Source: Gammaproteobacteria bacterium
Lineage (GTDB): Bacteria; Pseudomonadota; Gammaproteobacteria; Steroidobacterales; JABDKV01
Length of the DNA: 64,000 bases
NCBI GenBank assembly: GCA_013003425.1
Contig: JABDJB010000018.1
Coordinates: 48,540-112,539, forward strand
Direction: 5' to 3'
Shown one piece after another: positions 26,527 through 34,678 of this stretch. The notes beneath the pieces were generated by a model that had not been told where the DNA came from, did not search any database, and saw only the letters and a program-made list of their open reading frames with translations. Each line of letters begins with the position of its first letter. Within the stretch, counting starts at the first letter, position 1. The translations under genes were made by a program, and so were the position numbers.

Positions 26527-26787
26527 TCAGCCTTTCAGCGCTTCGATCTTGGCCACGTAACGCCGCATAGCCTCTTCGGCAGTCAATCCCTTGAGCCCGG
26601 ACCAGGCGTCAAACTTGGCACCGCCGACAAAATCGAAGCCACCCGGCCGCTCACCGCTGACATCGCCGATCGTAGCCTGCTTGTACAATGAATAGAGCTC
26701 GAGCATATCTTCATTGGCCGGACGCCTGCTCAGGCTCTTGGAGGCCACTGCTGCGGCTTCAAACTGTTCTTTTAAGTCTTCTGACAT
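26527..26787 (-). CDS. Acyl-CoA-binding protein
   Basis: An 86-aa acyl-CoA-binding protein, the normal size of this four-helix family. The signature LELYSLYKQATIGDVSGERP is present, followed by FDFVGGAKFDAWSGLKGLTAEEAM and YVAKIEALKG. These proteins bind medium and long-chain acyl-CoA esters in the cytoplasm. I choose the ATG at 26787 (MSEDLKEQFEAAA) rather than an in-frame start 8 codons upstream because family members start at this point. It is common in eukaryotes but found in only part of the bacteria. It lies 53 bp downstream of ccmI on the same strand and 1 base before the MaoC gene. Confidence 0.92.
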   Translation of the reverse strand: MSEDLKEQFEAAAVASKSLSRRPANEDMLELYSLYKQATIGDVSGERPGGFDFVGGAKFDAWSGLKGLTAEEAMRRYVAKIEALKG

Positions 26788-26840
26788 CTGACTATCCTCG
26801 CACAAATTCACTGTGTACCGGCAACCGTGATTGCGGGCAC

Positions 26841-27878
26841 TCAGGGACTGACCACACTGTCGATAATGATTGCGGCCTGGCCGCTGCTTGCCACGACGCG
26901 GCTGCCGGCAAAGTCGCCTGGCTGCGCAGCCGGCGTGCCGCCGATAGCCACACGCGCCACGACTTCGACGCTCGGGTGTGCCGAGAGCACCCTACCGGGC
27001 ACCATCGCATCAGCATCTGAAAGCACGACTCGCACCGGCAGGTCGGCAACCGTCTTACGCACCACGGCTAGTGGCGGACCCGGCATGTCGACCTGTCGCG
27101 CCAGTATGAACACCGGCACGTTGGGGCCAACCCGGGCTGCCAGCTCACTGGTCAGTGAAACATGCAAACTCAGACCGTCCGCTGCAACAGGAACTTCTGC
27201 GGGCGCAGTTGTCGCACCGCCCAGCATCGCATCAGCAGCGGCAATCTGTTCACGCAGTACGCTGGCAACTTCCTCGGGTGGCCCGGCCGCAAGCAGGCGC
27301 TGCCAGCGGTCGCGCGCCTGCCGCGGGCGACCACTTTCGAGCGCCGCAAGCCCGCCATACCACAAGGCCTTGGTGTCATTGGGTGCAATGGTCAGCGCCT
27401 GCTCGAACAGTGCCGCTGCTTCATCGTCGATCACCCCGCCCCGGGCCATAGCCAATGCTTCAGCGTAACCGGTAATAGCGTGCACATCGGTATCGTTACC
27501 GAGCTGGCGCGCGCGACCATAGGCGTCAACAGCGTCCGGAAAGCGCCCCATCACAACGTACGAACGGCCAAGCATCAGCCAGCCTTCCGCATCGTCCGGC
27601 ACCGCCTGCAGTCGTGCCTCCAGTTGCACTACCGCCTGTTCGATCGACGGCGCGGCGGCATCGTCATGTGCCGCAGCAACGGCAGGGATCGCCGACTGAT
27701 CCCAGCGCCAGTTGCTCCAGGAAAAATACAAAATCGCTGCAGTCAACGGCAGCAATGCAACGACTACCCCGGCGGACACGGGCGCGCTGTCCTCACCGCG
27801 CGTCAGCGGCAGCACGAGAATGGCCAGTGCTGCAATGACCATTGCTCCGGCGAGTACGACGAATACTGGTGGTGGCAT
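26841..27878 (-). CDS. ccmI: Cytochrome c biogenesis protein CcmI (TPR domain)
   Basis: Apocytochrome-binding component of System I cytochrome c maturation, 345 aa. Two membrane segments flank a short cytoplasmic loop near the N-terminus (about residues 3-22 and 34-52). A periplasmic TPR domain follows (EGWLMLGRSYVVMGRFPDAV and NDTKALWYGGLAALESGRPR), then the C-terminal beta domain found in the long gammaproteobacterial form. The ATG at 27878 shares bases with the ccmH stop (TGATG). It is the last gene of ccmABCDEFGHI. Confidence 0.9.
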   Translation of the reverse strand: MPPPVFVVLAGAMVIAALAILVLPLTRGEDSAPVSAGVVVALLPLTAAILYFSWSNWRWDQSAIPAVAAAHDDAAAPSIEQAVVQLEARLQAVPDDAEGWLMLGRSYVVMGRFPDAVDAYGRARQLGNDTDVHAITGYAEALAMARGGVIDDEAAALFEQALTIAPNDTKALWYGGLAALESGRPRQARDRWQRLLAAGPPEEVASVLREQIAAADAMLGGATTAPAEVPVAADGLSLHVSLTSELAARVGPNVPVFILARQVDMPGPPLAVVRKTVADLPVRVVLSDADAMVPGRVLSAHPSVEVVARVAIGGTPAAQPGDFAGSRVVASSGQAAIIIDSVVSP

Positions 27879-28288
27879 CACTCCTCCGCTGCCCCGGCTC
27901 CGAGCGTTGCGTAACGCCTTACAACCACGGCGACGATTGCCAGGCCAACCAGCAGCAAGGCAACCGGCCCCAGCCACAAGGCCCAGGTACGCGGCGTAAA
28001 CGCCGGCCGGTAGCGCACGAAATCTCCATAGCGTGCGACCATGTATTCAAGAATCTCGTCGTCTGATGCGCCGTCGAGGAGCATCTGGCGCACCTGTTGA
28101 CGCAGGTCACCGGCAAGGCCCGCGGTCGAGTCGGCAATTGACTGGTTCTGGCAAACCAGGCAACGCAACTCGTTACTCAACTTCAGGTATCGCGCCTGCA
28201 GTTCCGGGTCCGGCAGCGCTTCCTTGTTATCGATTGCCATCACCGGCGTCAACAACAGCAGGCCCGTCAGCAAAATCAGCACCTTCAT
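27878..28288 (-). CDS. ccmH: Cytochrome c biogenesis thiol-reductase CcmH
   Basis: Periplasm-facing membrane protein of 136 aa that reduces or holds apocytochrome c thiols for heme ligation. A signal peptide or TM is at about residues 3-18, the redox motif LRCLVCQNQ is near residues 41-49, and a C-terminal TM is near residues 104-124. It is the short CcmH, with the TPR part encoded separately as ccmI. It overlaps ccmG by 4 bases and touches ccmI at its stop. Confidence 0.95.
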   Translation of the reverse strand: MKVLILLTGLLLLTPVMAIDNKEALPDPELQARYLKLSNELRCLVCQNQSIADSTAGLAGDLRQQVRQMLLDGASDDEILEYMVARYGDFVRYRPAFTPRTWALWLGPVALLLVGLAIVAVVVRRYATLGAGAAEE

Positions 28289-28815
28289 CCGCTTTCCCCG
28301 CTGAGCAATCGAATGCGCGGTAACAACTTCGTGCGCCAGACCTCGTTGTCGAGCGGCCCGATGTGCTTGTAGCGCACGACTCCCCCGGCATCGATCAGAA
28401 ATGTTTCCGGCGCACCATAGACGCCCCAGTCGATAGCCACAGTACCTTCACCATCGAAACCACTGGCAAGATAGGGATCGCCCAGCTGCTCAAGCCACGC
28501 GATGGCCTGGTCACGGTCGTCTTTGTAGTTCAGTCCATAAATCGGGACGCCGGACTGCGCCAGCTGCAGCAGGAAGTCATGCTCCTGGCGGCAGCCCGCA
28601 CACCATGTGGCCCAGACGTTGAGCAACGAAACACCGCCCTGCAGCTGTTCCGTCGTCAGCCGAACGTCAGGGTCGCGCAAGCCGGGCAGGTCAAACTGCG
28701 GAGCGGGCTTGCCGATCAGTGGCGACGGGATTTCCGTCGGATTCAGCTTCAGCCCGGTCCAGAAAAACACCACCAGGATTGCAAACAGCGTGGCCGGGAC
28801 GATCGTGCGTATCAT
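28285..28815 (-). CDS. ccmG: Thiol:disulfide interchange protein CcmG (DsbE)
   Basis: Membrane-anchored periplasmic thioredoxin of 176 aa that donates reducing power to apocytochrome and CcmH. The single N-terminal TM is at about residues 5-23, the active site WATWCAGC is near residue 75, and the typical YGVYGAPETFLID-like cis-Pro region is seen as WGVYGAPETFLID. The ATG at 28815 overlaps the ccmF stop (ATGA). An open frame extends further upstream but lies inside ccmF. Confidence 0.95.
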   Translation of the reverse strand: MIRTIVPATLFAILVVFFWTGLKLNPTEIPSPLIGKPAPQFDLPGLRDPDVRLTTEQLQGGVSLLNVWATWCAGCRQEHDFLLQLAQSGVPIYGLNYKDDRDQAIAWLEQLGDPYLASGFDGEGTVAIDWGVYGAPETFLIDAGGVVRYKHIGPLDNEVWRTKLLPRIRLLSGESG

Positions 28816-30773
28816 GCGCGCTCGGTCGCTCCGCCGGCTGCCGGCAGCTGCGCGCGGGCCTTGCGGTAACGCCTGTCGCTCGCGGCGATGGCGCCACCGA
28901 TCAGCATAACCAGAGCACCCAGCCAGATAAAACGAACCAGCGGCTTGACCTGGAACCGCATGCTCCATGCCCCGTCGCCCAGAGGTTCACCCATCGCCAC
29001 GTACAGGTCGCGACGTACGCTGGCATCGATGGCCGATTCGGTCATCGCATTGGTTTGCACAAGGTACACGCGTTTTTGTGGCGACAGCGTTGCTATCAGC
29101 TCGTTGCCCTGGCGCACCTCTACCGTGGCCTCCTCAGCGCGCCAGTTCGGGCCAGTTACCGGCCCGATACCCAGCAGTTTGAAATTGTAGCCACGCATCT
29201 CGACCGATTCGCCGGGTCGCAGACTCACATCGCGCTCGTCGCTGTACGCAGACGTAACCACAATACCCAATGCGACTATTCCGATACCGGCGTGAGCCAG
29301 CACCATCCCGGTGACGCCGCGGGGCAATTTGCTGATGCGACCCATTTGCTTCCACCGGCTGACTATCTCGGTTACAACCGATGCAAGAATCCAGAAAGCG
29401 GTACCAATGCCCATCGCCGTGAGCGCACCGCCGCTGCGATACAGGAAAAGCGGAAAAACAATGGCCGCAACCAAACCCACCCAGAACGGCCACTTCAGCT
29501 GCTGCTGCAAGTGCCCTTTGGCGGTTTTTCTCCACCCGGCGTGCATGCCCACACCAACAAGAACCAGCAGTGGCCACATCGGCAGGAGAAAGTACATTTC
29601 GAACCACGGCGGCCCGACCGATACCTTGCCAAAACCCAGGGCATCGTGAAGCAGCGGATACAGCGTGCCGCTCAGCACCACCAGCGTAGCCACGACCAAC
29701 AGCATGTTGTTCAGCAGCAGAAAGGTCTCGCGAGACGCGAGCGCAAACCCGCTTTGTTTGGCAACCATGCGTGGCGCACGCCAGGCGTAGAGCAATAACG
29801 ACCCGAGCACCACAACAACCATGTAAATCAAAATGAATCGGCCCCGTTCCGGATCGCTGGCAAATGCGTGCACCGAAACCAGGATGCCCGAACGCACCAG
29901 GAAAGTGCCGAGCAGGCTCAGGGAGAATGCCGACACCGACAACAGTAGCGTCCAGCTGTAAAACAGCCCGCGCTTTTCAGTTACGGCAAGCGAGTGAATC
30001 AAGGCAGTACCGACCAGCCACGGCATGAACGAGGCGTTCTCGACCGGGTCCCAGAACCACCAGCCGCCCCAGCCCAGCTCGTAATAGGCCCACCAGCTGC
30101 CCAGCGCGATACCACCGGTAAGAAAAGCCCATGCGGTAGTGGTCCACGGCCGCACCCAGCGCGCCCAGGTCTGATCGATGCGCCCCTCCAGCATCGCCGC
30201 GACAGCAAATGCGAACGCCACGGAAAACCCGACATAGCCGACGTACAGCATCGGCGGATGCAGGACCAGTGCAGGGTCCTGCAGCAACGGGTTCAGGTCA
30301 CGACCGTTGGCGGCAGCCGGTATCAGCCGCGCGAACGGGTTGGAGGTACTCAGCATGAACAGCATGAAGCCGGACCCCACCATTCCCATGACGCCCAGCA
30401 CCCGTGCGACAAAACGATCTGCCAGCGACGAGCTGAATGCAGCAACAGCGATCGTCCATGCTGCCAGTATCAGTGACCACAGCAGCAGCGAACCCTCATG
30501 GGCGCCCCAGACGGCGGCAACCTTGTACGGCGTCGGCAACGCGAGGTTGGAGTTTTGCGCGACATACAGGACGGAAAAATCGTCCTGCAGAAATGCAGTG
30601 GTGAGTATGGCAAAGGCTATTGCGACAAAAACGAACTGACCCGCTGCCGCTGACTTTACCGCCGCAATCAACGGCGCTCGCGCACTGATGCCACCTGCAA
30701 TTCCCAGCACAAACTGCGCTACTGCCAGCAGCATCGCGATGATAAGCGCGACTTGTCCGATTTCAGGCAGCAT
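28812..30773 (-). CDS. ccmF: Heme lyase CcmF
   Basis: Large polytopic membrane protein (653 aa) that joins heme from CcmE to apocytochrome c. The signature tryptophan-rich WWD segment, LGWGGWWFWDPVENASFMPW, is near residue 230. About 14-15 TM segments and the conserved ALVLHPPMLYVGYVGFSVAFAFA stretch are present, and the C-terminal periplasmic domain resembles that of CcmF (SVEMRGYNFKLLGIGPVTGPNW). It shares one base with ccmE (TAATG) and overlaps ccmG by 4 bases. Confidence 0.97.
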   Translation of the reverse strand: MLPEIGQVALIIAMLLAVAQFVLGIAGGISARAPLIAAVKSAAAGQFVFVAIAFAILTTAFLQDDFSVLYVAQNSNLALPTPYKVAAVWGAHEGSLLLWSLILAAWTIAVAAFSSSLADRFVARVLGVMGMVGSGFMLFMLSTSNPFARLIPAAANGRDLNPLLQDPALVLHPPMLYVGYVGFSVAFAFAVAAMLEGRIDQTWARWVRPWTTTAWAFLTGGIALGSWWAYYELGWGGWWFWDPVENASFMPWLVGTALIHSLAVTEKRGLFYSWTLLLSVSAFSLSLLGTFLVRSGILVSVHAFASDPERGRFILIYMVVVVLGSLLLYAWRAPRMVAKQSGFALASRETFLLLNNMLLVVATLVVLSGTLYPLLHDALGFGKVSVGPPWFEMYFLLPMWPLLVLVGVGMHAGWRKTAKGHLQQQLKWPFWVGLVAAIVFPLFLYRSGGALTAMGIGTAFWILASVVTEIVSRWKQMGRISKLPRGVTGMVLAHAGIGIVALGIVVTSAYSDERDVSLRPGESVEMRGYNFKLLGIGPVTGPNWRAEEATVEVRQGNELIATLSPQKRVYLVQTNAMTESAIDASVRRDLYVAMGEPLGDGAWSMRFQVKPLVRFIWLGALVMLIGGAIAASDRRYRKARAQLPAAGGATERA

Positions 30774-31222
30774 TACTGTTCCGACGCAATGCTGCCGGGA
30801 TGACCGGAGCCCTCGAGGGCTTCGGCAAGTTCCGGTGGCATGTAGTTTTCGTCGTGCTTGGCCAGCACCTCTTCGGCCATGAACACGCCGCTTTCATTCA
30901 GCTTGCCGCGCGCGATGATGCCCTGCCCCTCGCGAAACAGGTCGGGAAGGATTTTTGAATAGGCGACGGTTACCTGGTGCGAATTGTCCGCCAGTGCAAA
31001 GCTGACATCGATGCTGCCGGGCTCGCGCTCGACCGTGCCGGGTACCACCAGCCCACCAATGCGGAAAGCACGCGCAACCGGCGCCTCGCCCGATTCGATC
31101 TGCGCGGGGGTGTAGAAATAAAGCATGTTCTCCTTGAATGCCTGCATCGCCAGCGCTGTTGCCACACCGGCCCCGGCCAGCACCAGGCCAACGCCCCACA
31201 TTCGTCGTTGTCTCGGTGTCAT
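30773..31222 (-). CDS. ccmE: Heme chaperone CcmE
   Basis: Periplasmic heme chaperone of 149 aa with an N-terminal TM anchor (about residues 9-27). The covalent heme-binding histidine is in LAKHDENYMPPE near residue 123. FYTPAQIESGEAP and FRIGGLVVPGTVER are family-typical OB-fold segments. Its ATG at 31222 overlaps the ccmD stop (ATGA) and its stop overlaps the ccmF start, so all three are translationally linked. Confidence 0.96.
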   Translation of the reverse strand: MTPRQRRMWGVGLVLAGAGVATALAMQAFKENMLYFYTPAQIESGEAPVARAFRIGGLVVPGTVEREPGSIDVSFALADNSHQVTVAYSKILPDLFREGQGIIARGKLNESGVFMAEEVLAKHDENYMPPELAEALEGSGHPGSIASEQ

Positions 31223-31374
31223 TGCGTGCTCCTCAGCCGTTCACGGCCGCGCTCGATGGCAAGGCGATGGTTACGCCGCGCCAGGTAGACATTCAGCAAC
31301 AGCACGACCACGGTCAGGCCAAACGCCGACCAGACGTACTCTGCATAACCCCCCATCTCAATAAACTCTTGCAA
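31219..31374 (-). CDS. ccmD: Heme exporter protein CcmD (very small)
   Basis: Tiny one-TM protein that helps release holo-CcmE from the CcmABC complex. Translation gives 51 aa from a TTG at 31374 (MQEFIEMGGYAEYVWSAFG...) or 45 aa from the ATG at 31356. The MGGYxxYVWSAxG motif, the following TM (TVVVLLLNVYLA) and the basic tail are diagnostic. I prefer TTG because the E-F-x-x-MGGY lead is normal in CcmD and GGAG lies about 10 bases upstream inside the ccmC 3' end. It sits 2 bases after ccmC and overlaps ccmE by 4 bases. Confidence 0.93.
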   Translation of the reverse strand: MQEFIEMGGYAEYVWSAFGLTVVVLLLNVYLARRNHRLAIERGRERLRSTQ

Positions 31375-31376
31375 CT

Positions 31377-32126
31377 TTATGATACTCCTAGTTTTTCAGC
31401 TGCCCAGCGCTTGTGCCACTCGCGCTCCAGCACCTCACCGCGCACGCGTACCATGAGCACAGCCGCGAAATACAGCTTGAAGCCTATGGCCATGACCAGC
31501 AGCGGCACCAGCATGGCCGGATCGCGTACAGACGGCGCACCCAGCTTGGCGATCGAGGCCGGCTGGTGCAGCGTTGTCCACCATTCTACGGAATAGTGGA
31601 TGATTGGCACATTCACGACGCCGACTATCGCCAGCAGGCCTGCCGCACGATCGGCCCGGCCGCGCTCGTCAATTGCCGAATGCAGCGCGATGTAGCCCAG
31701 GTAAAGAAACAGCAGAACCAGCTCGGAAGTCAGCCGCGCATCCCAGACCCACCAGGTGCCCCACATTGGCTTGCCCCAGATCGCCCCGGTTGCCAGCGCC
31801 AGAAAGGTGAACCAGGCGCCAATCGGCGCGCAGGATGCGGCAACCGCATGCGCCAGCTTGATCCGCCAGATCAACCCGACTGCGGCTGCCGATGCCATCA
31901 CGACGTAGACAAACAATGACATCCAGGCGCTGGGTACGTGGACATAAATAATGCGAAAGCCGTCGCCCATCTGGTAATCCGCCGGCGCAATCACCAGCCC
32001 GCCGTAGGCGCCGGCCAGCAGCAACAGCAAGGCGCTGCCGGCAAACCAAGGCGTCAACATGCCGGCCAGGCGGTAAAAGTGCGGCGGTGACGCCAGCTTA
32101 TGAATGAATGTCGGTAGAAACTTCAA
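31377..32126 (-). CDS. ccmC: Heme handling protein CcmC
   Basis: Six-TM membrane protein that loads heme onto CcmE. The WWD motif GTWWVWDARLTSELVLLFLY is near residue 130 and the flanking histidines lie in IIYVHVPSAWMS and VPIIHYSVEWW. The reading frame is open far upstream, but family length (about 245 aa) and the N-terminus KLASPPHFYRLAG place the start at the TTG at 32126, which overlaps the ccmB stop as TTGA. This gives 249 aa. The TTG start is inferred, since no ATG or GTG lies in a suitable place. Confidence 0.93.
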   Translation of the reverse strand: MKFLPTFIHKLASPPHFYRLAGMLTPWFAGSALLLLLAGAYGGLVIAPADYQMGDGFRIIYVHVPSAWMSLFVYVVMASAAAVGLIWRIKLAHAVAASCAPIGAWFTFLALATGAIWGKPMWGTWWVWDARLTSELVLLFLYLGYIALHSAIDERGRADRAAGLLAIVGVVNVPIIHYSVEWWTTLHQPASIAKLGAPSVRDPAMLVPLLVMAIGFKLYFAAVLMVRVRGEVLEREWHKRWAAEKLGVS

Positions 32127-32800
32127 TCGAGACTGATCCTCAATGCCGCCGCAACTGCGAGCGGACCCAATGTCAAAGCCAGTGCCAGTATTGCCCCGAG
32201 CAGATACAAAACGCCCCCCGGCTCCTCGCCAAAAGCCGCAAGGTCGGTTGCCCGGGCGCCGAAAATTAGCACCGGTACGATCAGCGGCACAACCAGGATA
32301 GACAGCAGCAACCCACCGCGACTCAACCCCACTGTCAATGCGGCGGCAATGGCGCTGATGACCACCAGCGTCGGGGTACCCAGCAGCAGGCTGAGCATCA
32401 TAGTCGGAATACCCGCGGTTGGCATCGCCAGCGCTATTGCCAGCATCGGTGACAGCAGCACCAGTGGCAGGGCCGACAGGGTCCAGTGCGCCAGCAATTT
32501 GCCGAAAACCAGCGTCATCAGCGGCTGGCGGCTGATCGCCATCTGCTCGAGTGTGCCGTCGGCCAGGTCGGGCCGGAACAGGCTCTCCTGTCCGAGCAAA
32601 ACCGCGAACAGCGCGGCAACCCAGATGATGCCCGGCGCGATGCGCCCCAGCAGCGCCGCATCGGGACTCAACGATAGTGGAAACAGCAGCGTGACAGCGA
32701 CGAAAAATATCACCGGGTTGGCGAGCTCGCCCCAACGCCGCAGGGCGACGCGGAAATCACTCTGCCACTGGGCAATAATTGCACGCAAAACCTCGGTCAT
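32123..32800 (-). CDS. ccmB: Heme exporter permease CcmB
   Basis: Permease subunit of the CcmAB ABC complex, 225 aa with six TM segments. The FRPDLADGTLEQMAIS segment near residue 70, next to the start of the second membrane pair, is a clear CcmB signature, and the N-terminal RVALRRWGELANPVIFFV and TLFPLSLSPD are also typical. With CcmA it uses ATP to release heme-loaded CcmE. It overlaps ccmA and ccmC by 4 bases each. Confidence 0.96.
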   Translation of the reverse strand: MTEVLRAIIAQWQSDFRVALRRWGELANPVIFFVAVTLLFPLSLSPDAALLGRIAPGIIWVAALFAVLLGQESLFRPDLADGTLEQMAISRQPLMTLVFGKLLAHWTLSALPLVLLSPMLAIALAMPTAGIPTMMLSLLLGTPTLVVISAIAAALTVGLSRGGLLLSILVVPLIVPVLIFGARATDLAAFGEEPGGVLYLLGAILALALTLGPLAVAAALRISLD

Positions 32801-33411
32801 GACGACAGGTTGACCTTCACGACGTCATCGCCATCCAGGTCCAGATGCGTGCTCAGGATGCAGACTCCTCCAGCGGCCGTGTGCTCGCGCACCCTCGCCA
32901 GCCCCCAGTCGCGTCCGTCGGCATCAAGATTGGCGAACGGCTCGTCGAGCAACCACAGCGACGCGCCGGAACTGAATACCCGCAACAGCGCCACACGTCG
33001 TTTCTGCCCGGCGGAAAACGCCCTGACTGCCAGGTCAACCAGGTGGCCTATGCCGGCTTTCTCGAGATCCGCTGCGGCATTGCCGGCTTCCCGGCCCTGC
33101 AGGCGGCGTGCCAGCTCCAGGTTTTCGCGGGCCGTCAGTTCCGGCCTCAGGCCTTCGCGGTGACCCAGCCATGCAAGCTCGGAATGAAACGCGCCGGCAT
33201 CGGCCTCAATCCGGCGACCACGCCACAGTACCTGACCGGATTCGGGCCGGGTCAGCCCGCACATCACCCGCAGCAGCGTGGTCTTGCCAACACCATTGCG
33301 CCCGGTAATGTGTACGATCGACCCAGGCGCCGCGGAAAACGACACGCCCGCCAGCAGGCGCCGGTTCCCCCGCCACAGTTCGAGCGCCTCTGCTGTCAGC
33401 CCCTCATTCAT
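32797..33411 (-). CDS. ccmA: Cytochrome c biogenesis ATP-binding protein CcmA
   Basis: ABC ATPase of 204 aa, short as usual for CcmA. Walker A is GRNGVGKTTLL, the signature loop is FSAGQKRRVAL, Walker B is SLWLLDEP, and the switch His is in STHLDL. I place the start at the ATG at 33411 (MNEGLTAEALEL), 7 codons inside the longest frame, to match family length. It is the first gene of ccmABCDEFGHI. The start is about 50 bp from the divergent cytochrome c gene, so the two promoters are close or overlapping. Confidence 0.94.
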   Translation of the reverse strand: MNEGLTAEALELWRGNRRLLAGVSFSAAPGSIVHITGRNGVGKTTLLRVMCGLTRPESGQVLWRGRRIEADAGAFHSELAWLGHREGLRPELTARENLELARRLQGREAGNAAADLEKAGIGHLVDLAVRAFSAGQKRRVALLRVFSSGASLWLLDEPFANLDADGRDWGLARVREHTAAGGVCILSTHLDLDGDDVVKVNLSS

Positions 33412-33462
33412 AGTGGGGCGGGAGTATCTCACGTATCATGACACCAATAACGGAGGAAACTG

Positions 33463-33915
33463 ATGCGCAATATACAGCTGCTCGCCGCACTTGGCCTCGT
33501 CGCCTGCGCAACGCCGGTCCAGCAGGACCTGCTGCCGGAGCAATCCACCGGCAACTGCATTTCCAGTCCATCCTGGGCGAATGCGGCCAGCCGTGGCGCC
33601 GTAGTGTTTGACTCCAGCTGCGCCTATTGCCATCAGCAGGATGGTGGCGGCATTTCCGGGCGCGTCCCGGCGCTGGCGGGCAACGAGCCACTGGTAGCTG
33701 ACCCGGCGCGGGGCATACGCATGATTCTGGTAACCCAGTCGCCGGCTGCACGATTGCATGGCATGGAGGTCAACGATCTGGTCGCCACCCTCGGTCACCT
33801 CGACCCAAACGCTATTGCTGACGTGATGACCTACGTCGGCAGCAGCTGGGGCAATTGTGGCAGGCAGGTATCGATTAACGAAGTAACCGGAGTTGCATCC
33901 GAACTCGAGCAATAA
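33463..33915 (+). CDS. Lipoprotein c-type cytochrome (class I-like)
   Basis: A 150-aa cytochrome c with a lipobox at the N-terminus (LGLVACAT, Cys15). The heme site is SSCAYCHQQDGGG (Cys53, Cys56, His57), and the C-terminal helix IADVMTYVGSSWGNC matches the TYVRNSWGN type of small quinol/alcohol dehydrogenase cytochromes. In that family the distal heme ligand is a Met in an MPAF-like stretch; the aligned segment here is NDLVATLGHL, with no Met in place. Cys32 and Cys132 might form a disulfide. A terminator follows directly. It is divergent from the ccm operon that would mature it. Confidence 0.87.
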   Translation: MRNIQLLAALGLVACATPVQQDLLPEQSTGNCISSPSWANAASRGAVVFDSSCAYCHQQDGGGISGRVPALAGNEPLVADPARGIRMILVTQSPAARLHGMEVNDLVATLGHLDPNAIADVMTYVGSSWGNCGRQVSINEVTGVASELEQ

Positions 33916-33944
33916 AAAAGCCCCGCGTTACCGCAGGGCTTTTG
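33915..33944. terminator. Bidirectional intrinsic terminator
   Basis: AAAAGCCC at 33916-33923 and GGGCTTTT at 33936-33943 enclose a further GCG/CGC stem and a TTAC loop, with one C/A mismatch. Because the stem is flanked by A-run and T-run, it can stop transcription from both sides: the cytochrome c gene (its stop codon ends at 33915) and the convergent CHRD gene. Confidence 0.9.
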
Positions 33945-33961
33945 TAGAAAACCTGAAAGCT

Positions 33962-34465
33962 TCAGGTGCGGCGTCGTAGCGCACCGATACCCATCAGTGC
34001 TGAGCCAAACAGCCATACCGCAGCCGGGATCGGAACCACTTTCTTGAAGGTCACCTGGCCGCGAATTTCGCCAGCGGGAAACGCGGCGGTATGCAGGTTG
34101 ATATACCAGAGGTTGTTCAGCAGGTCGCCTTCCTGTACGTCGGAGAGCATGGCCGAACCGATCAGCGGGCTGAGATCGCCGCCACTGTTGGCAATGATAT
34201 CTACCTCAATACCGGCCGTGTCACCAGGCGCTGCGGGCCCGTGAAAATGCGCAACCGTCAAGCCGCCTGACAGACCATCGAACAGGATCGCCCAGGTCAG
34301 CACGTTGGTGTCGGTGTTGTACAGCATCGCGGCACTGCCGAGACCACCGCTGGTGGTACCGGCCTGGTCGCTGTTAATCGTTGCATTGAGCGCGACCAGC
34401 GCGGCAGAACTTACGCCCGGCAGCAAAAAGAGCGCCGTGGCGGCTATCAAGACTATGCGTTTCAT
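33962..34465 (-). CDS. CHRD domain protein with VPLPA-CTERM sorting tail
   Basis: Secreted 167-aa protein. The signal peptide is residues 1-20 (cleavage near VSSA). A single CHRD domain follows, with its typical HFHGPAAPGDTAG and LWYINLHTAAFPAGEIRGQV segments. The tail VPIPAAVWLFGSALMGIGAL followed by RRRT is a VPLPA-CTERM-type sorting signal, expected to be processed by an exosortase/archaeosortase-like enzyme that is not in this window. The start is the ATG at 34465 (MKRIVLIAA); upstream codons lack signal-peptide features. The protein is probably exported to the cell surface or extracellular matrix. Confidence 0.88.
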   Translation of the reverse strand: MKRIVLIAATALFLLPGVSSAALVALNATINSDQAGTTSGGLGSAAMLYNTDTNVLTWAILFDGLSGGLTVAHFHGPAAPGDTAGIEVDIIANSGGDLSPLIGSAMLSDVQEGDLLNNLWYINLHTAAFPAGEIRGQVTFKKVVPIPAAVWLFGSALMGIGALRRRT

Positions 34466-34678
34466 GGGACCCCCGTCCTGTGCCGCATTCGGCGACACTT
34501 GCTGACGAGTGTAGTCCCCGCGTAGCCGCGGTGCAATTTGACATATTCCATGGCATGTTATCAGCCGCATATACCGCTGGTTACGCACCACCGGGAGCTT
34601 TACGGCGCCCGGGTGCCTTGCCGTCGGTTCTTTACTACCATGCCCATCCCCGCCTTTATCTTAATGAGAGCAAAATCA

